Source: SAR202 cluster bacterium Io17-Chloro-G6 (GTDB lineage Bacteria > Chloroflexota > Dehalococcoidia > UBA3495). Taken from it: 59,575 nt of DNA. This document shows, piece after piece, positions 51,137 through 59,575 of the stretch (positions within the stretch are counted from its first letter, which is position 1; every line of letters begins with the position of its first letter). The translations under genes were made by a program, and so were the position numbers. Location: positions 1 through 59,575 of the forward strand of contig MUCT01000021.1 in the NCBI GenBank assembly GCA_002816585.1, given 5' to 3'. The notes beneath the pieces are model-generated. The model was not told the origin of the DNA. It made no database searches and saw only the letters and a program-made list of their open reading frames with translations.

Positions 51137-52036
51137 TTGAAGATCAAAGACATCCTAAAAATAACGCGCCCGGTCTCCTTCGAATTCTTTCCTCCCAGGG
51201 CGGCCGAAGGCATACCGGCAGTCCTGGAGACCCTGGATGAGTTGAAGGTGTACTGCCCGGACTTTGTGTCGGTGACCTACGGGGCCGGCGGCTCGACGCG
51301 GGCGTTCACCGAGGAGATCACCCTCGAGGCCAAGCGGACCGCCGGGGTCGAGGTCATGGCCCATCTGACCTGTGTTGGTCAGACCAAAGAGGAGATTCAC
51401 GAAGTGTTGAAGCGGCTGGATGCCGCGGGTGTTGAAAACATCATCGCCCTGCGTGGCGACCCGCCCCGGGGCTCCACGGAATTTGTCCCGGTTGCAGGTG
51501 GATTTCAGCACGCCACCGATCTGCTGAAGCATGTAAAGTCCAACTTCGACTTCGGCGTCGCCGCCGCTTGCTATCCGGAGGGGCATACCGAGTCGGTGGA
51601 CTTGGATTCGGACTTAAAGTATGTCAAATTGAAAGTGGACAATGGGGCCGATTTCCTCGTAACCCAACTGTTCTATGACAACTGTTATTACTTCGATTTT
51701 GTGGAGCGGGCCCGCGCTATAGGCATCGATGTGCCCATTATTCCGGGTGTGCTACCGGTTTTGAACTCGTCCCAGGTCCGGCGTTTTACCGCCCTTAGCG
51801 GGTCCAAAATTCCTCCTGCCCTGGACCTTCTGCTCGACAAGTATGCCGACAACGACGGCAGCGCCCGCGACATGGGTGTGGAGTATGCCACAACCCAGGT
51901 GCGGGAACTGTGGGATGCCGGCGTGCCTGGCGTTCATTTCTACGTGCTGAACCGCAGCTACTCCGTGTCCCGGATCCTGGACAACCTGCAATTATCCGGA
52001 CACCAACAGGTACCCGGACACCAACAGGCAGATTGA
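51137..52036 (+). CDS. metF: methylenetetrahydrofolate reductase
   Basis: FAD-dependent reduction of 5,10-methylene-THF to 5-methyl-THF for methionine synthesis. A 299-residue TIM barrel from a TTG start. Diagnostic text is VSFEFFPPRAAEG, SVTYGAGGSTR, HLTCVGQTKEEI, IIALRGDPP, AAACYPEGH and FLVTQLFYDN, ending in GVHFYVLNRS. The last residues repeat GHQQ twice, owing to a 15-bp direct repeat in the DNA. It is followed closely by acpS and nnrD. Confidence 0.95.
   Translation: MKIKDILKITRPVSFEFFPPRAAEGIPAVLETLDELKVYCPDFVSVTYGAGGSTRAFTEEITLEAKRTAGVEVMAHLTCVGQTKEEIHEVLKRLDAAGVENIIALRGDPPRGSTEFVPVAGGFQHATDLLKHVKSNFDFGVAAACYPEGHTESVDLDSDLKYVKLKVDNGADFLVTQLFYDNCYYFDFVERARAIGIDVPIIPGVLPVLNSSQVRRFTALSGSKIPPALDLLLDKYADNDGSARDMGVEYATTQVRELWDAGVPGVHFYVLNRSYSVSRILDNLQLSGHQQVPGHQQAD
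51996..52028 (+). repeat. 15-bp direct repeat at the metF 3' end
   Basis: CCGGACACCAACAGG occurs at 51996-52010 and again at 52014-52028, an 18-bp period. It encodes the two GHQQ units at the MetF C-terminus and looks like a small recent tandem duplication. Confidence 0.85.
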
Positions 52037-52056
52037 TCCAGCGGCTTGGTCGAACG

Positions 52057-52443
52057 ATGCTCACAACAGGCGTCGACATCATCGAGATTCCCCGGATTCA
52101 ACAAGTGTTGGACCGCTATGGGCAACGGTTCTTGGACCGCGTCTTCACCCCCAGCGAGATCGCCTACTGCCGGGGCCGCGCGCCAAACCTGGCCGGACGT
52201 TTTGCCGCCAAAGAGGCGACCATGAAGGCGTTGGGCACCGGCGTGCGTGGCGTCGGGTGGAAGGATATCGAGGTTGTCCGCGCGGAAAGCGGCGCTCCCA
52301 GTGTGAAACTCCACGGCAGGGCCGAGAAGCGTGCGGCCCGTCTGCAGGTGGGTGAGATATCCCTCAGCATGTCCCACTCCCGGCAGTACGCCGTGGCTTT
52401 CGTGGTTGCCCAGCGGGAAGATCAGCTGAGAAATTGCCGGTAA
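52057..52443 (+). CDS. acpS: holo-[acyl-carrier-protein] synthase
   Basis: Transfers the phosphopantetheine arm from CoA to acyl carrier protein. The 128-residue protein starts at the ATG at 52057; a longer open frame reads back into metF and is not homologous. The motif TGVDIIEIPRIQQVL carries the metal-binding Asp, GRFAAKEATMKALG is the signature helix with Glu, and ISLSMSHSRQYAVAFVV is the C-terminal strand. Length is normal. It is 20 bp after metF and 32 bp before nnrD, a common acpS-nnr neighbourhood. Confidence 0.95.
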   Translation: MLTTGVDIIEIPRIQQVLDRYGQRFLDRVFTPSEIAYCRGRAPNLAGRFAAKEATMKALGTGVRGVGWKDIEVVRAESGAPSVKLHGRAEKRAARLQVGEISLSMSHSRQYAVAFVVAQREDQLRNCR

Positions 52444-52475
52444 AGCCGCCAGGACAGGCAGCCAGGAAAGACTGA

Positions 52476-54035
52476 ATGAAGATCGTCACCGCCGACCAGA
52501 TGACTGCCATAGAGCGAGCATCGGAGAAGGCTGGGGTCAGCACCGACGTCCTGATGGAGAATGCGGGTCTGGCCGTGGCCCGACAGGCAAGGGCGTTGGT
52601 GGGCGCGGCCGGCGTGCAGGTCCTGGTGCTGGTCGGGCCGGGAAATAACGGGGCCGATGGTCTGGTGGCAGCCAGGCATCTGCGCCGCTGGGGCGCCCAA
52701 GTCACCTGCTATGTGGTGGCCGGCCGGCCTGATCCCGACGCCAAAAAGGACCGCGCGCTGGAGTACGGGGTCCGAATCATAGATGCTGCCGAGATTGGGG
52801 CTTTGGAGCGGTTGTTGGCTCGGTCGGCCTTGGTGATCGACGCCGTGCTGGGTACAGGCCGGGCGCGGCCATTGGCGGGTCAGGTCAAAGAAACCATGAT
52901 CAGCTTGGCCAAGGCCCGGTCCTCGCCAACTTCACCCAAATTGCTGGCCCTAGACCTGCCCACCGGCCTCAACGCCGACACGGGCGAGGTTGACCCCTTT
53001 GGCGTGCCTTGCGACCTAACCCTGGCCCTTGGTTACCCCAAGGCGGGGCTGCTCAATTTCCCCGGCACGGGACATGCTGGAGAATTGCGTGTGCTGGACA
53101 TCGGTGTGCCGCCGGGTCTGCCGGAAGAGTCATCGGTCTTGCTGGAACTGCTTGACCGGCGATGGGTGGCTGAGCATTTACCCCGGCGGCCATTGGACTC
53201 CCACAAGGGAACGTTTGGCCACGTCCTGGTAGTGGCCGGTTCCCGGAATTACGTGGGCGCGGCCTATCTGGCGTCCCAGGCGTCGGTGCGGGCTGGGGCT
53301 GGACTGACCACCTTGGCCACCCCCGAAAGCGTCTATCCCGTCGCGGCCGCCAAGGCCACAGAGCCGATTCACATGCCCCTTCCGGAAGACGAAGAGGGAC
53401 GGGTCGGCGCCCAGGCGGCCGAAAGTCTTCGCAGAGGGTCCAGGCGGTACACCAATATCTTGGTGGGCTGCGGACTGGGTCTGTCCGAAGGCACGGCAAA
53501 GTTTGTTGAAGACCTGTTGTTCGGTGGTGAAGGTTCCGGGCTCTCGGGACTTCCCGCGCTGGTGGACGCCGACGGTCTGAACAACCTGGCCCGAATTGCG
53601 GGTTGGCCGGAGCGCGGGCGCTGCCACATGGTCCTGACTCCCCATCCGGGTGAGATGGCCACGCTGATGGGACTCCAGGCGTCGGAGATTCAGAAACACC
53701 GGGTGTTGGTGGCCAGAGAGTATGCTGCCAAGTGGAACGTTTGCTTGGTGCTCAAGGGCGCCAATACGGTAATCGGAGAGCCGGGCGGGATGGTGCGCGT
53801 AGCCCCGTTCGCCAATCCGGGTATGGCCACAGGCGGCACTGGAGACGTTCTCAGTGGGGTGATTGCCGGGTTGATGGCCCAGGGACTGGCGCCTGCCGTC
53901 GCGGCCTGCTGCGGGGTCTACCTGCACGGAGAAGCGGGACGGGAAACCGCCTCACGATTGGGAAACATGGGGGTTGCGGCATCCGACCTTTTGCCGGAGA
54001 TCCCGATGGCGGTGAGGAGGCTCAAGGACGACTAA
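52476..54035 (+). CDS. nnrD: bifunctional NAD(P)H-hydrate epimerase/dehydratase
   Basis: Repairs hydrated NAD(P)H. A 519-residue fusion: the N-terminal about 210 residues are the YjeF_N epimerase (VLVLVGPGNNGADGLVAARHL, and LALDLPTGLNADTG with the catalytic Asp region). The C-terminal about 290 residues are the ADP-dependent dehydratase (GTFGHVLVVAGSRNYVGAAYL, LTPHPGEMATLMG, and FANPGMATGGTGDVLSGVIA). All key motifs appear intact. It lies after acpS, matching its frequent genomic partner. Confidence 0.95.
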   Translation: MKIVTADQMTAIERASEKAGVSTDVLMENAGLAVARQARALVGAAGVQVLVLVGPGNNGADGLVAARHLRRWGAQVTCYVVAGRPDPDAKKDRALEYGVRIIDAAEIGALERLLARSALVIDAVLGTGRARPLAGQVKETMISLAKARSSPTSPKLLALDLPTGLNADTGEVDPFGVPCDLTLALGYPKAGLLNFPGTGHAGELRVLDIGVPPGLPEESSVLLELLDRRWVAEHLPRRPLDSHKGTFGHVLVVAGSRNYVGAAYLASQASVRAGAGLTTLATPESVYPVAAAKATEPIHMPLPEDEEGRVGAQAAESLRRGSRRYTNILVGCGLGLSEGTAKFVEDLLFGGEGSGLSGLPALVDADGLNNLARIAGWPERGRCHMVLTPHPGEMATLMGLQASEIQKHRVLVAREYAAKWNVCLVLKGANTVIGEPGGMVRVAPFANPGMATGGTGDVLSGVIAGLMAQGLAPAVAACCGVYLHGEAGRETASRLGNMGVAASDLLPEIPMAVRRLKDD

Positions 54036-54064
54036 GAGACCCTTGTCTCAGTCCGGTTTCTCCG

Positions 54065-54073
54065 TGCTATACT
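54065..54073 (+). promoter_or_regulatory. extended -10 element before HEAT-repeat gene
   Basis: TGC-TATACT (TGnTATACT) about 85 bp before the ATG at 54159. A weak TTGTCT lies 19 bp upstream. Confidence 0.45.
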
Positions 54074-54158
54074 TGAAAAACGTGCCTGGCAGGGTATCCG
54101 GTGCCCCTGCTTATAGCCTGAGCCTGCCGTGGCGATTCAGCATCTACACCGGGGATCA

Positions 54159-55082
54159 ATGTCATTCGAATTCTTCCTCGAAAGCGCTTTAGACCCAACG
54201 GGCCATATCTCAGCCATCGACTTCCACGAGGTCTCGGACCTCTCTCCTGAGGAGTTGGAACTTTTCGCTGAGGCCTGGTTCCCGGTTCCCGTAGAACGGC
54301 GGCGTTCCCTTGCGGCAGCCATGGCGGAACACGCTGAAGACAATCCCGAGTTGGACTTCTCCGCCATCTTCAGGTTATGCCTGAAGAGTGACGACGAACC
54401 GCTTTTGGTCATTGCCATGGACGGTCTGTGGGAGCATGAAGACCGTTCGGTGATCCCCAGCCTGGTCGAGGTGTTGAGGTCGGAAAAGGGTTTAGATGTG
54501 CGCTCCGCCGCGGCCCGCGCTCTGGGACGGTTTCCGTTATTGGCTGAAGAGGGCAAGCTGCTGGCGAAAGACGCTGAGGTTATTCAAGACAACCTGATGC
54601 AGGTCTTAGAAGACGAAGAGGAACCCTTGGCTGTCCGGAGGCGCTGTTTGGAGGCCTTGGCCCCGTTCAACACGATGGAGATCAACCAGCACATCACTCT
54701 GGCCTACGAGAGCCTAGACCCGGACCTTCGCGCCAGCTCGATCTTTGCCATGGGCCGCTCTGGTGAAGCCAATTGGCTTCCCATCCTGCTACAAGAACTC
54801 CAGAACGAAGACCCGTCGATCCGTTATGAAACCGCTCACGCCTGTGGAGAATTGGGCGAAGAAGAAGCCGTGCCACACCTGATTTTGCTGTTGGAAGACG
54901 ACGACTCCGAGGTGCAATTGGCTGGAATCAGCGCTTTGGGCGAGATTGGCGGTCCGCTGGCTAGAAAGGTGCTGATGGCCTGCGCCAAGAACGGCGACGC
55001 CAATTTGGAAGAGGCTGCCCTCATCGAACTAGAGACCCTCGACGCCTACGAAGATCCCCTTGGTTTCGGCGCGGACGCCTAG
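54159..55082 (+). CDS. HEAT-repeat protein
   Basis: A 307-residue all-helical protein with HEAT/PBS-lyase-like repeats: SLVEVLRSEKGLDVRSAAAR (in part), ILLQELQNEDPSIRYETAHA, HLILLLEDDDSEVQLAGISA and GEIGG turns. The N-terminus is acidic. The ATG at 54159 has GGGGAT before it; a GTG ten codons upstream is open. Such proteins serve as binding scaffolds; no partner is evident. The downstream PPOX gene overlaps its end by 23 bp, so the two are co-expressed. Confidence 0.85.
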   Translation: MSFEFFLESALDPTGHISAIDFHEVSDLSPEELELFAEAWFPVPVERRRSLAAAMAEHAEDNPELDFSAIFRLCLKSDDEPLLVIAMDGLWEHEDRSVIPSLVEVLRSEKGLDVRSAAARALGRFPLLAEEGKLLAKDAEVIQDNLMQVLEDEEEPLAVRRRCLEALAPFNTMEINQHITLAYESLDPDLRASSIFAMGRSGEANWLPILLQELQNEDPSIRYETAHACGELGEEEAVPHLILLLEDDDSEVQLAGISALGEIGGPLARKVLMACAKNGDANLEEAALIELETLDAYEDPLGFGADA

Positions 55083-55533
55083 ATTCCGCCCAGTACCCTT
55101 GCCAATACTTTCTCCCGGCCAAGACCGTTTCCTGAGATCCGCACGCTCCGGCCACCTGGCAACCGCTGACGTCAAGGGCCAGCCCCACGTGATTCCCGTC
55201 TGCTACGCTTTCGACGGCGAGTCTATCTACTCGGTGCTGGACGCCAAACCCAAGTCGACACCCCTTAGGCAACTGCGCCGGGTGCGCAACATCCTGGCAA
55301 ACCCTCAGGTGTCCTTGGTTGTAGACCATTATGAAGAGGACTGGTCCCGCCTGCGGTATGTGCTCGTATTGGGGGAGGCTGGCCTGTTGCAAGAGGGCGA
55401 GGAATGGGCGAGAGCCATCGTCACGCTTCGGGAGAAATACCCTCAGTACCAAGAGATGGACCTGGACGACAGCCCGGTGATCAAGATAACGCCGGTTCGA
55501 TTTATCCCCTGGAGCTTTGAGCCAGAGGTCTGA
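55060..55533 (+). CDS. PPOX-class F420/FMN-binding oxidoreductase
   Basis: A 157-residue split-barrel flavin/deazaflavin-binding protein resembling the TIGR03668 (probable F420-dependent, Rv0121-like) group. The N-terminal LSPGQDRFLRSARSGHLATA and VIPVCYAFDGESIYSVLDAK are typical, as is the end PVIKITPVRFIPWSFEP. The TTG start lies inside the HEAT gene. The cofactor cannot be decided between FMN, F420 and heme-derived ligands from sequence alone; F420 use would fit Chloroflexota. Confidence 0.82.
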   Translation: MVSARTPRFRPVPLPILSPGQDRFLRSARSGHLATADVKGQPHVIPVCYAFDGESIYSVLDAKPKSTPLRQLRRVRNILANPQVSLVVDHYEEDWSRLRYVLVLGEAGLLQEGEEWARAIVTLREKYPQYQEMDLDDSPVIKITPVRFIPWSFEPEV

Positions 55534-55573
55534 GCCCGGCCCTTCTTGTTTCTGCTGCGACTTCCATTCTCAG

Positions 55574-55602
55574 TTGACACCTTTTGGGGCGCATTCTACA
55601 CT
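55574..55602 (+). promoter_or_regulatory. promoter of the ThDP enzyme gene
   Basis: TTGACA (55574-55579), 17-bp spacer, TACACT (55597-55602), 70 bp before the ATG at 55673. Good consensus match. Confidence 0.65.
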
Positions 55603-55672
55603 GGCCCGAAATCACGGCCATACACCCATGATGGCTACCTGCACCTATGACAGCTAAATTAGGAGTTAAAAC

Positions 55673-57310
55673 ATGGACGGAGTCACAGCGATCGCCAATA
55701 TCCTGCGCATGGAGGGTGTGGAATTTATTGGCTGCGTCCCCTATCAACCGCTGTTGGAAGCGGCGGCCATCGCCGGGATCCGCCCCATCATATTCAGGCA
55801 GGAAGGCACTGGTATCCACATGGTTGACGGCTTTTCCAGGGTGACGAACGGCAAGCGCATAGGCGTGTTTATGATGCAGAACGGCCCCGGAGCCGAGAAT
55901 GGCTTTGGTGGCGTGGCGCAGGCGTATTCCGAGTCCGTGCCCATCCTGCTTCTACCCGCCGGCATGCCCAGGGACAAGCGGGGCATCCATCCCAACTTCT
56001 ATCCCACCCGCAGTTACGAGACCATCACAAAATGGTCCGAAGAGATGAATATCGTGGAGCGTATACCCGACCTGATGCGCCGAGCCTTCACCAAGCTGCG
56101 CACCGGCCGCCCCGGACCGGTCTTGTTGGAGATACCGGCGGACGTCGCCACCGCGGAGCTGCCCGAAGAACTCTTCAACTACGAGCCGCCCCGGGCCGCG
56201 TTACAGCAGGCTGACCCCTCCGATGTCAGCCGCGCGGCCAGAGCCATATTGGCTGCCGACCGGCCCATCATCCGCGCGGGACAGGGGGTGCTGTACGCCG
56301 AGGCCACGGCAGAGTTGATCGAACTTGCCGAGTTCCTCCAGGCCCCGGTGATGACCACCCTGCCGGGCAAAAGCGCCTTCCCCGAGAATCACCCACTGGC
56401 CCTGGGCTCCGGCGGTCCCAGCACTACCGGCATGGTGGACAAGTACCTAAAAGGGTCAGACCTGGTCCTGGGCGTCGGCTGCAGTTTCACCAAGACCAAC
56501 TTCGCCCAGGCGATACCCAGCGGCAAGACCATGATTCACATGACCAACGATGAAGACGCCATAGGCCGCGAGTACAAATGCGACTTTCCGATGCTGGGCG
56601 ACGCCAAGTTGGTGCTGCGTCAGTTGTTGGATGAATTGAAGAGTCAAGCTGGCAGTCCGCGGACCAAGAACCAGGTTCTGCAAGACGACATCGCGTCGGT
56701 CAAGAAGTCATGGTTGGACCAGTGGATGCCCAAGTTGACCTCCAACGAGGTGCCCATGAATCCTTATCGGGTGGTCTGGGACCTGATGAATACGGTTGAC
56801 CTGGAAAACACCATAATTACCCACGAGTCGGGCAGCGCTAGGGAGTATCTGGGTCCCTTCTGGGAGGCCCGTGTGCCCCACAGCTTCATCGGCTGGGGCA
56901 AGTCCACCCAACTGGGCTATAGTCTTGGCCTGGCAATGGGCGCCAAGATGGCCGAGCCCGAGAAACTGTGCATCAACGTCATGGGTGACCTGGCCTTCAG
57001 CACCGTGGGGCTGGACGTGGAGACCGGAGTCAGGTCTGGAATACCCACGATGACAATCGTCATCAACAACGCCTACATGTCCATCTACAACAACAGCCGG
57101 TTCCCGGTGGCCATGGAAAAGTACAATATTAAAGCGCTGTCCGGCGAGTTCTCAGAAGTTGCCCAGGCCATGGGCGCCTACACCGAGAAGATCACCGACC
57201 CGTCGGAGATAATTGCTTCCATCAAACGGGGCGTGGCCGCCACCGAGGAAGGCAAGACCGTGGTGCTGGAGTTCATCACCAAGGACGAGGGCGAGTACTC
57301 GAAATTCTAA
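55673..57310 (+). CDS. thiamine-diphosphate-dependent enzyme (acetolactate-synthase-like)
   Basis: A 545-residue ThDP enzyme of the POX/AHAS family. The catalytic glutamate lies in RQEGTGIHMVDGFSR, the PP-domain ThDP motif is GDLAFSTVGLDVETG...NN (GD x ~25 NN with NNAYMS), and the central domain reads ADRPIIRAGQGVLYAEA. It is not clearly IlvB, because the FAD-site region and N-terminus differ. Possible reactions are 2-oxoacid decarboxylation or carboligation (benzoylformate decarboxylase, oxalyl-CoA or sulfopyruvate type). It has its own promoter; no small AHAS subunit gene is adjacent. Confidence 0.85.
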   Translation: MDGVTAIANILRMEGVEFIGCVPYQPLLEAAAIAGIRPIIFRQEGTGIHMVDGFSRVTNGKRIGVFMMQNGPGAENGFGGVAQAYSESVPILLLPAGMPRDKRGIHPNFYPTRSYETITKWSEEMNIVERIPDLMRRAFTKLRTGRPGPVLLEIPADVATAELPEELFNYEPPRAALQQADPSDVSRAARAILAADRPIIRAGQGVLYAEATAELIELAEFLQAPVMTTLPGKSAFPENHPLALGSGGPSTTGMVDKYLKGSDLVLGVGCSFTKTNFAQAIPSGKTMIHMTNDEDAIGREYKCDFPMLGDAKLVLRQLLDELKSQAGSPRTKNQVLQDDIASVKKSWLDQWMPKLTSNEVPMNPYRVVWDLMNTVDLENTIITHESGSAREYLGPFWEARVPHSFIGWGKSTQLGYSLGLAMGAKMAEPEKLCINVMGDLAFSTVGLDVETGVRSGIPTMTIVINNAYMSIYNNSRFPVAMEKYNIKALSGEFSEVAQAMGAYTEKITDPSEIIASIKRGVAATEEGKTVVLEFITKDEGEYSKF

Positions 57311-57391
57311 TTCCGGTGATTTTGGGTGCTGAGGCTTTGGTCCGGAAGCTGGATTTGGTAGTCCAAGGAATATCTCTGGCGGGGGCGCCAG

Positions 57392-58990
57392 TTGCCTGAT
57401 TTTATTCTTGTCTTCGGGGTGATTGCCGTTGTCTTGACGGTGACCGCCCTGGCGTCCGGCCTGGTTGAGCGTTCACCGCTCTCCTTCCCCTTGATGTTCC
57501 TTGGCTTGGGGTTCCTGCTTGGAAGCCGCGGGTTCGACGTCTTGGATGTCGGCCCCCACTCCCCGGTTCTCGAGGTTGTGGCCACCCTGACATTGGCTTT
57601 GGTCCTCTTCTTGGATGCGGTCAAACTCCAGATAACCGAGCTTGGCAAGCGGTGGCTGGTTCCCGCTTTAATCTTGGGCCCGGGCACGGGCCTGATTATC
57701 GCCGTGGGAGCCTTGCCCCTGGGGCTGTATCTGAATTTCGGCTGGATCTTGGCTTTCATTGGCGGGGCAGTTCTGGCCTCGACAGACCCGGTGGTGCTGC
57801 GGGAGATCGTGCGCGATGAGCGCATCCCCAGGCCGGTCCGGCAGGTGCTGAAGATCGAAGCGGGGATGAACGACCTGGTGGTGTTGCCGGTGGTCTTGGT
57901 GCTGATCGCCGTGGCCACCGATCAGGGAAGCGGCATCGCCGGCTGGACCGTGTTTCTGGCCAAACTCCTGCTGCTGGGGCCGGCAATAGGCTTTGCTATC
58001 GGCGGAGTGGGCTCTTGGGTGATGAGTTGGATGGATAAAAGGATGACCATCCGGCAGGAACATCAGTCCCTCTACGGCGTAGGCCTGGTGCTCGCATCGT
58101 ATTCGGCCGCGACGGCGGCTGGCGGGGACGGATTCCTGGGGGCCTTTGCCGCCGGCCTGGGCGTGGTGCTGCTCAATCAATCCGTTTGCGATTGTTTCTT
58201 GGAATACGGCGAAGTAACGTCCGAGATCGCCATGCTCCTGGCCTTTGTCTTGTTCGGAGCGGTGCTCTCCGATCTTATCGGAATGGTGGACGTGGTCCCG
58301 GCGTTGGTTCTGGCGGGCCTGGTGATATTCGCCATCCGTCCGGTGGTTTTAGGGTTGGTGTTGTCGAAAGCGCGGATGAGCTGGCAGGCCCAAGCCTTCG
58401 TTTGCTGGTTCGGGCCCCGGGGTCTGAACTCGCTATTGCTGTGCCTGCTGGTAGTGCAGGCAGGCGTCCCCGGCGCTGAGCTGCTATTGGCGACCGTGGG
58501 AGTGGCGGTCATGGCGTCGGTGGCCATCCATGGCGGCTCAGCAACCCCGGTTGGAGTTTGGTACGGCCGGGCCGCGGCCAAAGAGGCCCTGGAGGAAGAG
58601 CGGGAGAGCACAGTGGCGGGCTTGTTCGTTGGTCATGACGGCAACGTGCTGACGATTACGCCCCAGGAATTATTTGCGCGGCTATCAGACCAGAATCCCC
58701 CGGTAGTGCTGGATGTGAGGACCCGGGCCAGCTACAACCATGATGGGACCAGGATTCCCGGTTCCCTGCGTGTATTTCCCGACCAGATCCGTGACTGGAC
58801 GGCTAAGGTGGCCGAGGCCGGACTGGCCGACGAGGAGTTCGTCTCCTACTGTAGTTGACCCGGCGATGCCACCAGCGTCCGTGTGGCGCAGCAACTAAGG
58901 GACTTGGGATTTGCAGCCACTGCTTTGGCCGGTGGGTTCGATGGGTGGAAGGCCCTATACCCGGTAGAGCCCATCGGAGTTGCCGTGTAG
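57392..58990 (+). CDS. cation/proton antiporter with C-terminal selenocysteine rhodanese domain
   Basis: A 532-residue fusion if the TGA at 58856-58858 is read as selenocysteine (residue 489). Residues 1 to about 400 form a CPA1-type Na+/H+ or K+/H+ antiporter with 12-13 hydrophobic helices (ASTDPVVLREIV is the NhaP/KefB-like ion site; ATAAGGDGFLGAFAAGLG). After a linker, a rhodanese domain begins (ELFARLSDQNPPVVLDVRTR) and reaches VSYCS-U-PGDATSVRVAQQLRDLG, then ALAGGFDGW, ending at TAG 58988-58990. Cys-type rhodaneses have YCxCPxxATSxRVA here, so UGA replaces the catalytic-loop Cys and the homology continues for 43 residues. Start TTG at 57392. A conventional call would stop at 58858 and leave a broken rhodanese. 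The domain could couple sulfur or selenium redox state to ion transport. Confidence 0.82.
58867..58888 (+). promoter_or_regulatory. candidate SECIS hairpin for the rhodanese UGA
   Basis: Nine bases after the UGA, GCCAC (58868-58872) pairs with GTGGC (58883-58887), extendable by a T-G pair. With a bulged T the loop narrows to AGCGTCC, which has G at its second base. Loop distance is about 15 nt, slightly short of the usual bacterial SECIS range, so this is weaker than the SelW one. Confidence 0.5.
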
Positions 58991-59132
58991 CCGGCTGATT
59001 GACAGTTCCTTCTTGAAATAATCCAGCGTCTGGGCTCCAATGTACTGGTTTACTCCTACGGGGCCGAGGCCATCGCCCATTGGGCTTTGGTTTTGGCTGA
59101 TCCCTTCTCACGGGAATCTTCCAAGAAGGTTG

Positions 59133-59575
59133 ATGGCAATGACGACCCCCGCAGCTCCGTTCGACACTTCCCCGCAGCAACCGACGATTCGCGAGATGCC
59201 CACCGGTGAAAGGCCCAGGGAGCGGCTGGTTGAGTACGGCTCCAAGAACCTGAGCAACACCGAGCTTGTCGCAATCCTGCTGCGCACCGGTTCGGCAGGC
59301 GAGAATGTGATCTCGTTATCGTCCCGGCTCTTGACCCGGTTCGGAGGACTGGCGGGGTTGGGCAAAGCGGCCTTCGCCGAGTTGTGCAGCGAGAAGGGCC
59401 TGAGCGAGGCGAAAGCCTGCCAGTTGCTGGCGGCGCTGGAATTGGGTCGGCGTTTTATCTCCCTGGCGCCGGAGGAACGGATAATCATCAGCACGCCCCA
59501 GGATGCGGCCAACCTGGTGACTGGAGAAATGGGCACGTTGGACCAAGAACACTTGCGGGTTATACTGCTGAACAC
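59133..59575 (+). CDS. radC: RadC-family protein (JAB/MPN), partial
   Basis: The first about 147 codons of a RadC-family (DUF2466) protein; the rest lies past the window. ATG at 59133, with an in-frame ATG two codons later, behind AAGAAGG. Family text is PTGERPRERLVEYGSKNLSN, TELVAILLRTGSAGENVISL (helix-hairpin-helix region) and the domain boundary IIISTPQDAANLV. The JAMM-like metal motif would lie in the missing half. The role in DNA repair is historical and doubtful; the symbol names the family. Confidence 0.9.
   Translation, partial: MAMTTPAAPFDTSPQQPTIREMPTGERPRERLVEYGSKNLSNTELVAILLRTGSAGENVISLSSRLLTRFGGLAGLGKAAFAELCSEKGLSEAKACQLLAALELGRRFISLAPEERIIISTPQDAANLVTGEMGTLDQEHLRVILLN

Noticed and set aside
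1..59575. CRISPR arrays, tRNA or rRNA genes, insertion sequences, prophage
   Set aside because: I saw no regularly spaced repeats, cloverleaf sequences, transposase or integrase text anywhere on either strand; a dedicated search could still find a missed tRNA.

Overview
The window is a dense bacterial chromosome segment of moderately high GC, with about 57 protein genes, frequent TTG and GTG starts, and short overlapping operons. I see no rRNA, tRNA, phage or CRISPR. The gene mix suggests an uncultured Chloroflexota lineage (Dehalococcoidia/SAR202-like). It includes many short-chain dehydrogenases, enoyl-CoA hydratases and MaoC hydratases, an F420-type PPOX protein, a tyrosine-family phosphatase, glycolate oxidase, a Trp T-box and selenoproteins. 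That taxonomic call is inference from gene content only.

Layout. 1-3342 (minus): a TolB-like propeller lipoprotein, an LprG-like lipoprotein and a DHA2 MFS exporter cut by the window edge, resembling the mycobacterial LprG-P55 lipid exporter. 3663-6143 (plus): obg-nadD-pyrE. 6148-10886 (mostly single minus-strand units): ygfZ, an A-type Fe-S carrier, a P-loop/DRTGG protein, a pentapeptide-repeat protein, a SelW-like selenoprotein and two MaoC proteins. 11078-18001 (plus): an unknown protein, recF, purL, a GT4 glycosyltransferase and a GH63/MGH1-like glycosidase. 18177-20027 (minus): a NYN-LOTUS protein. 20279-26355: SDRs, quinone oxidoreductase, enoyl-CoA hydratase, SLC13 transporter and cupin. 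26462-27714: a low-GC accessory pair with DUF1828. 27797-35972: promoter, Trp T-box leader and trp operon, in the order methyltransferase, trpE, VOC protein, trpG, RelE/ParE-type toxin-antitoxin pair, trpD, trpC, trpF, trpB; trpA is absent. 36138-43576: an SDR, a second low-GC accessory module fused to a class V aminotransferase, and glcDEF on the minus strand. 43692-50095: leuB, a Ca/Na exchanger, a HELGH lipoprotein, a JAMM protease, a zinc ribbon, a phosphatase and a DUF167 protein. 50189-59575: enoyl-CoA hydratase, metF, acpS, nnrD, a HEAT protein, PPOX, a ThDP enzyme, an antiporter-rhodanese fusion and partial radC.

The most notable result is two in-frame UGA codons sitting exactly where family catalytic cysteines belong. 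One is in the CxxU motif of a SelW/Rdx protein (9707-9991), followed by a textbook bacterial SECIS hairpin. The other is in the active-site loop of a rhodanese domain at the C-terminus of a cation/proton antiporter (57392-58990). Standard gene calling truncates both. Other strong signals are the Trp T-box with a TTGACA-N18-TATACT promoter, a toxin-antitoxin pair inside the trp operon, the LprG-P55-like locus, and an in-frame junction between a helical accessory protein and a glyoxylate aminotransferase. The glycolate oxidase genes beside that aminotransferase would together turn glycolate into glyoxylate and then an amino acid.
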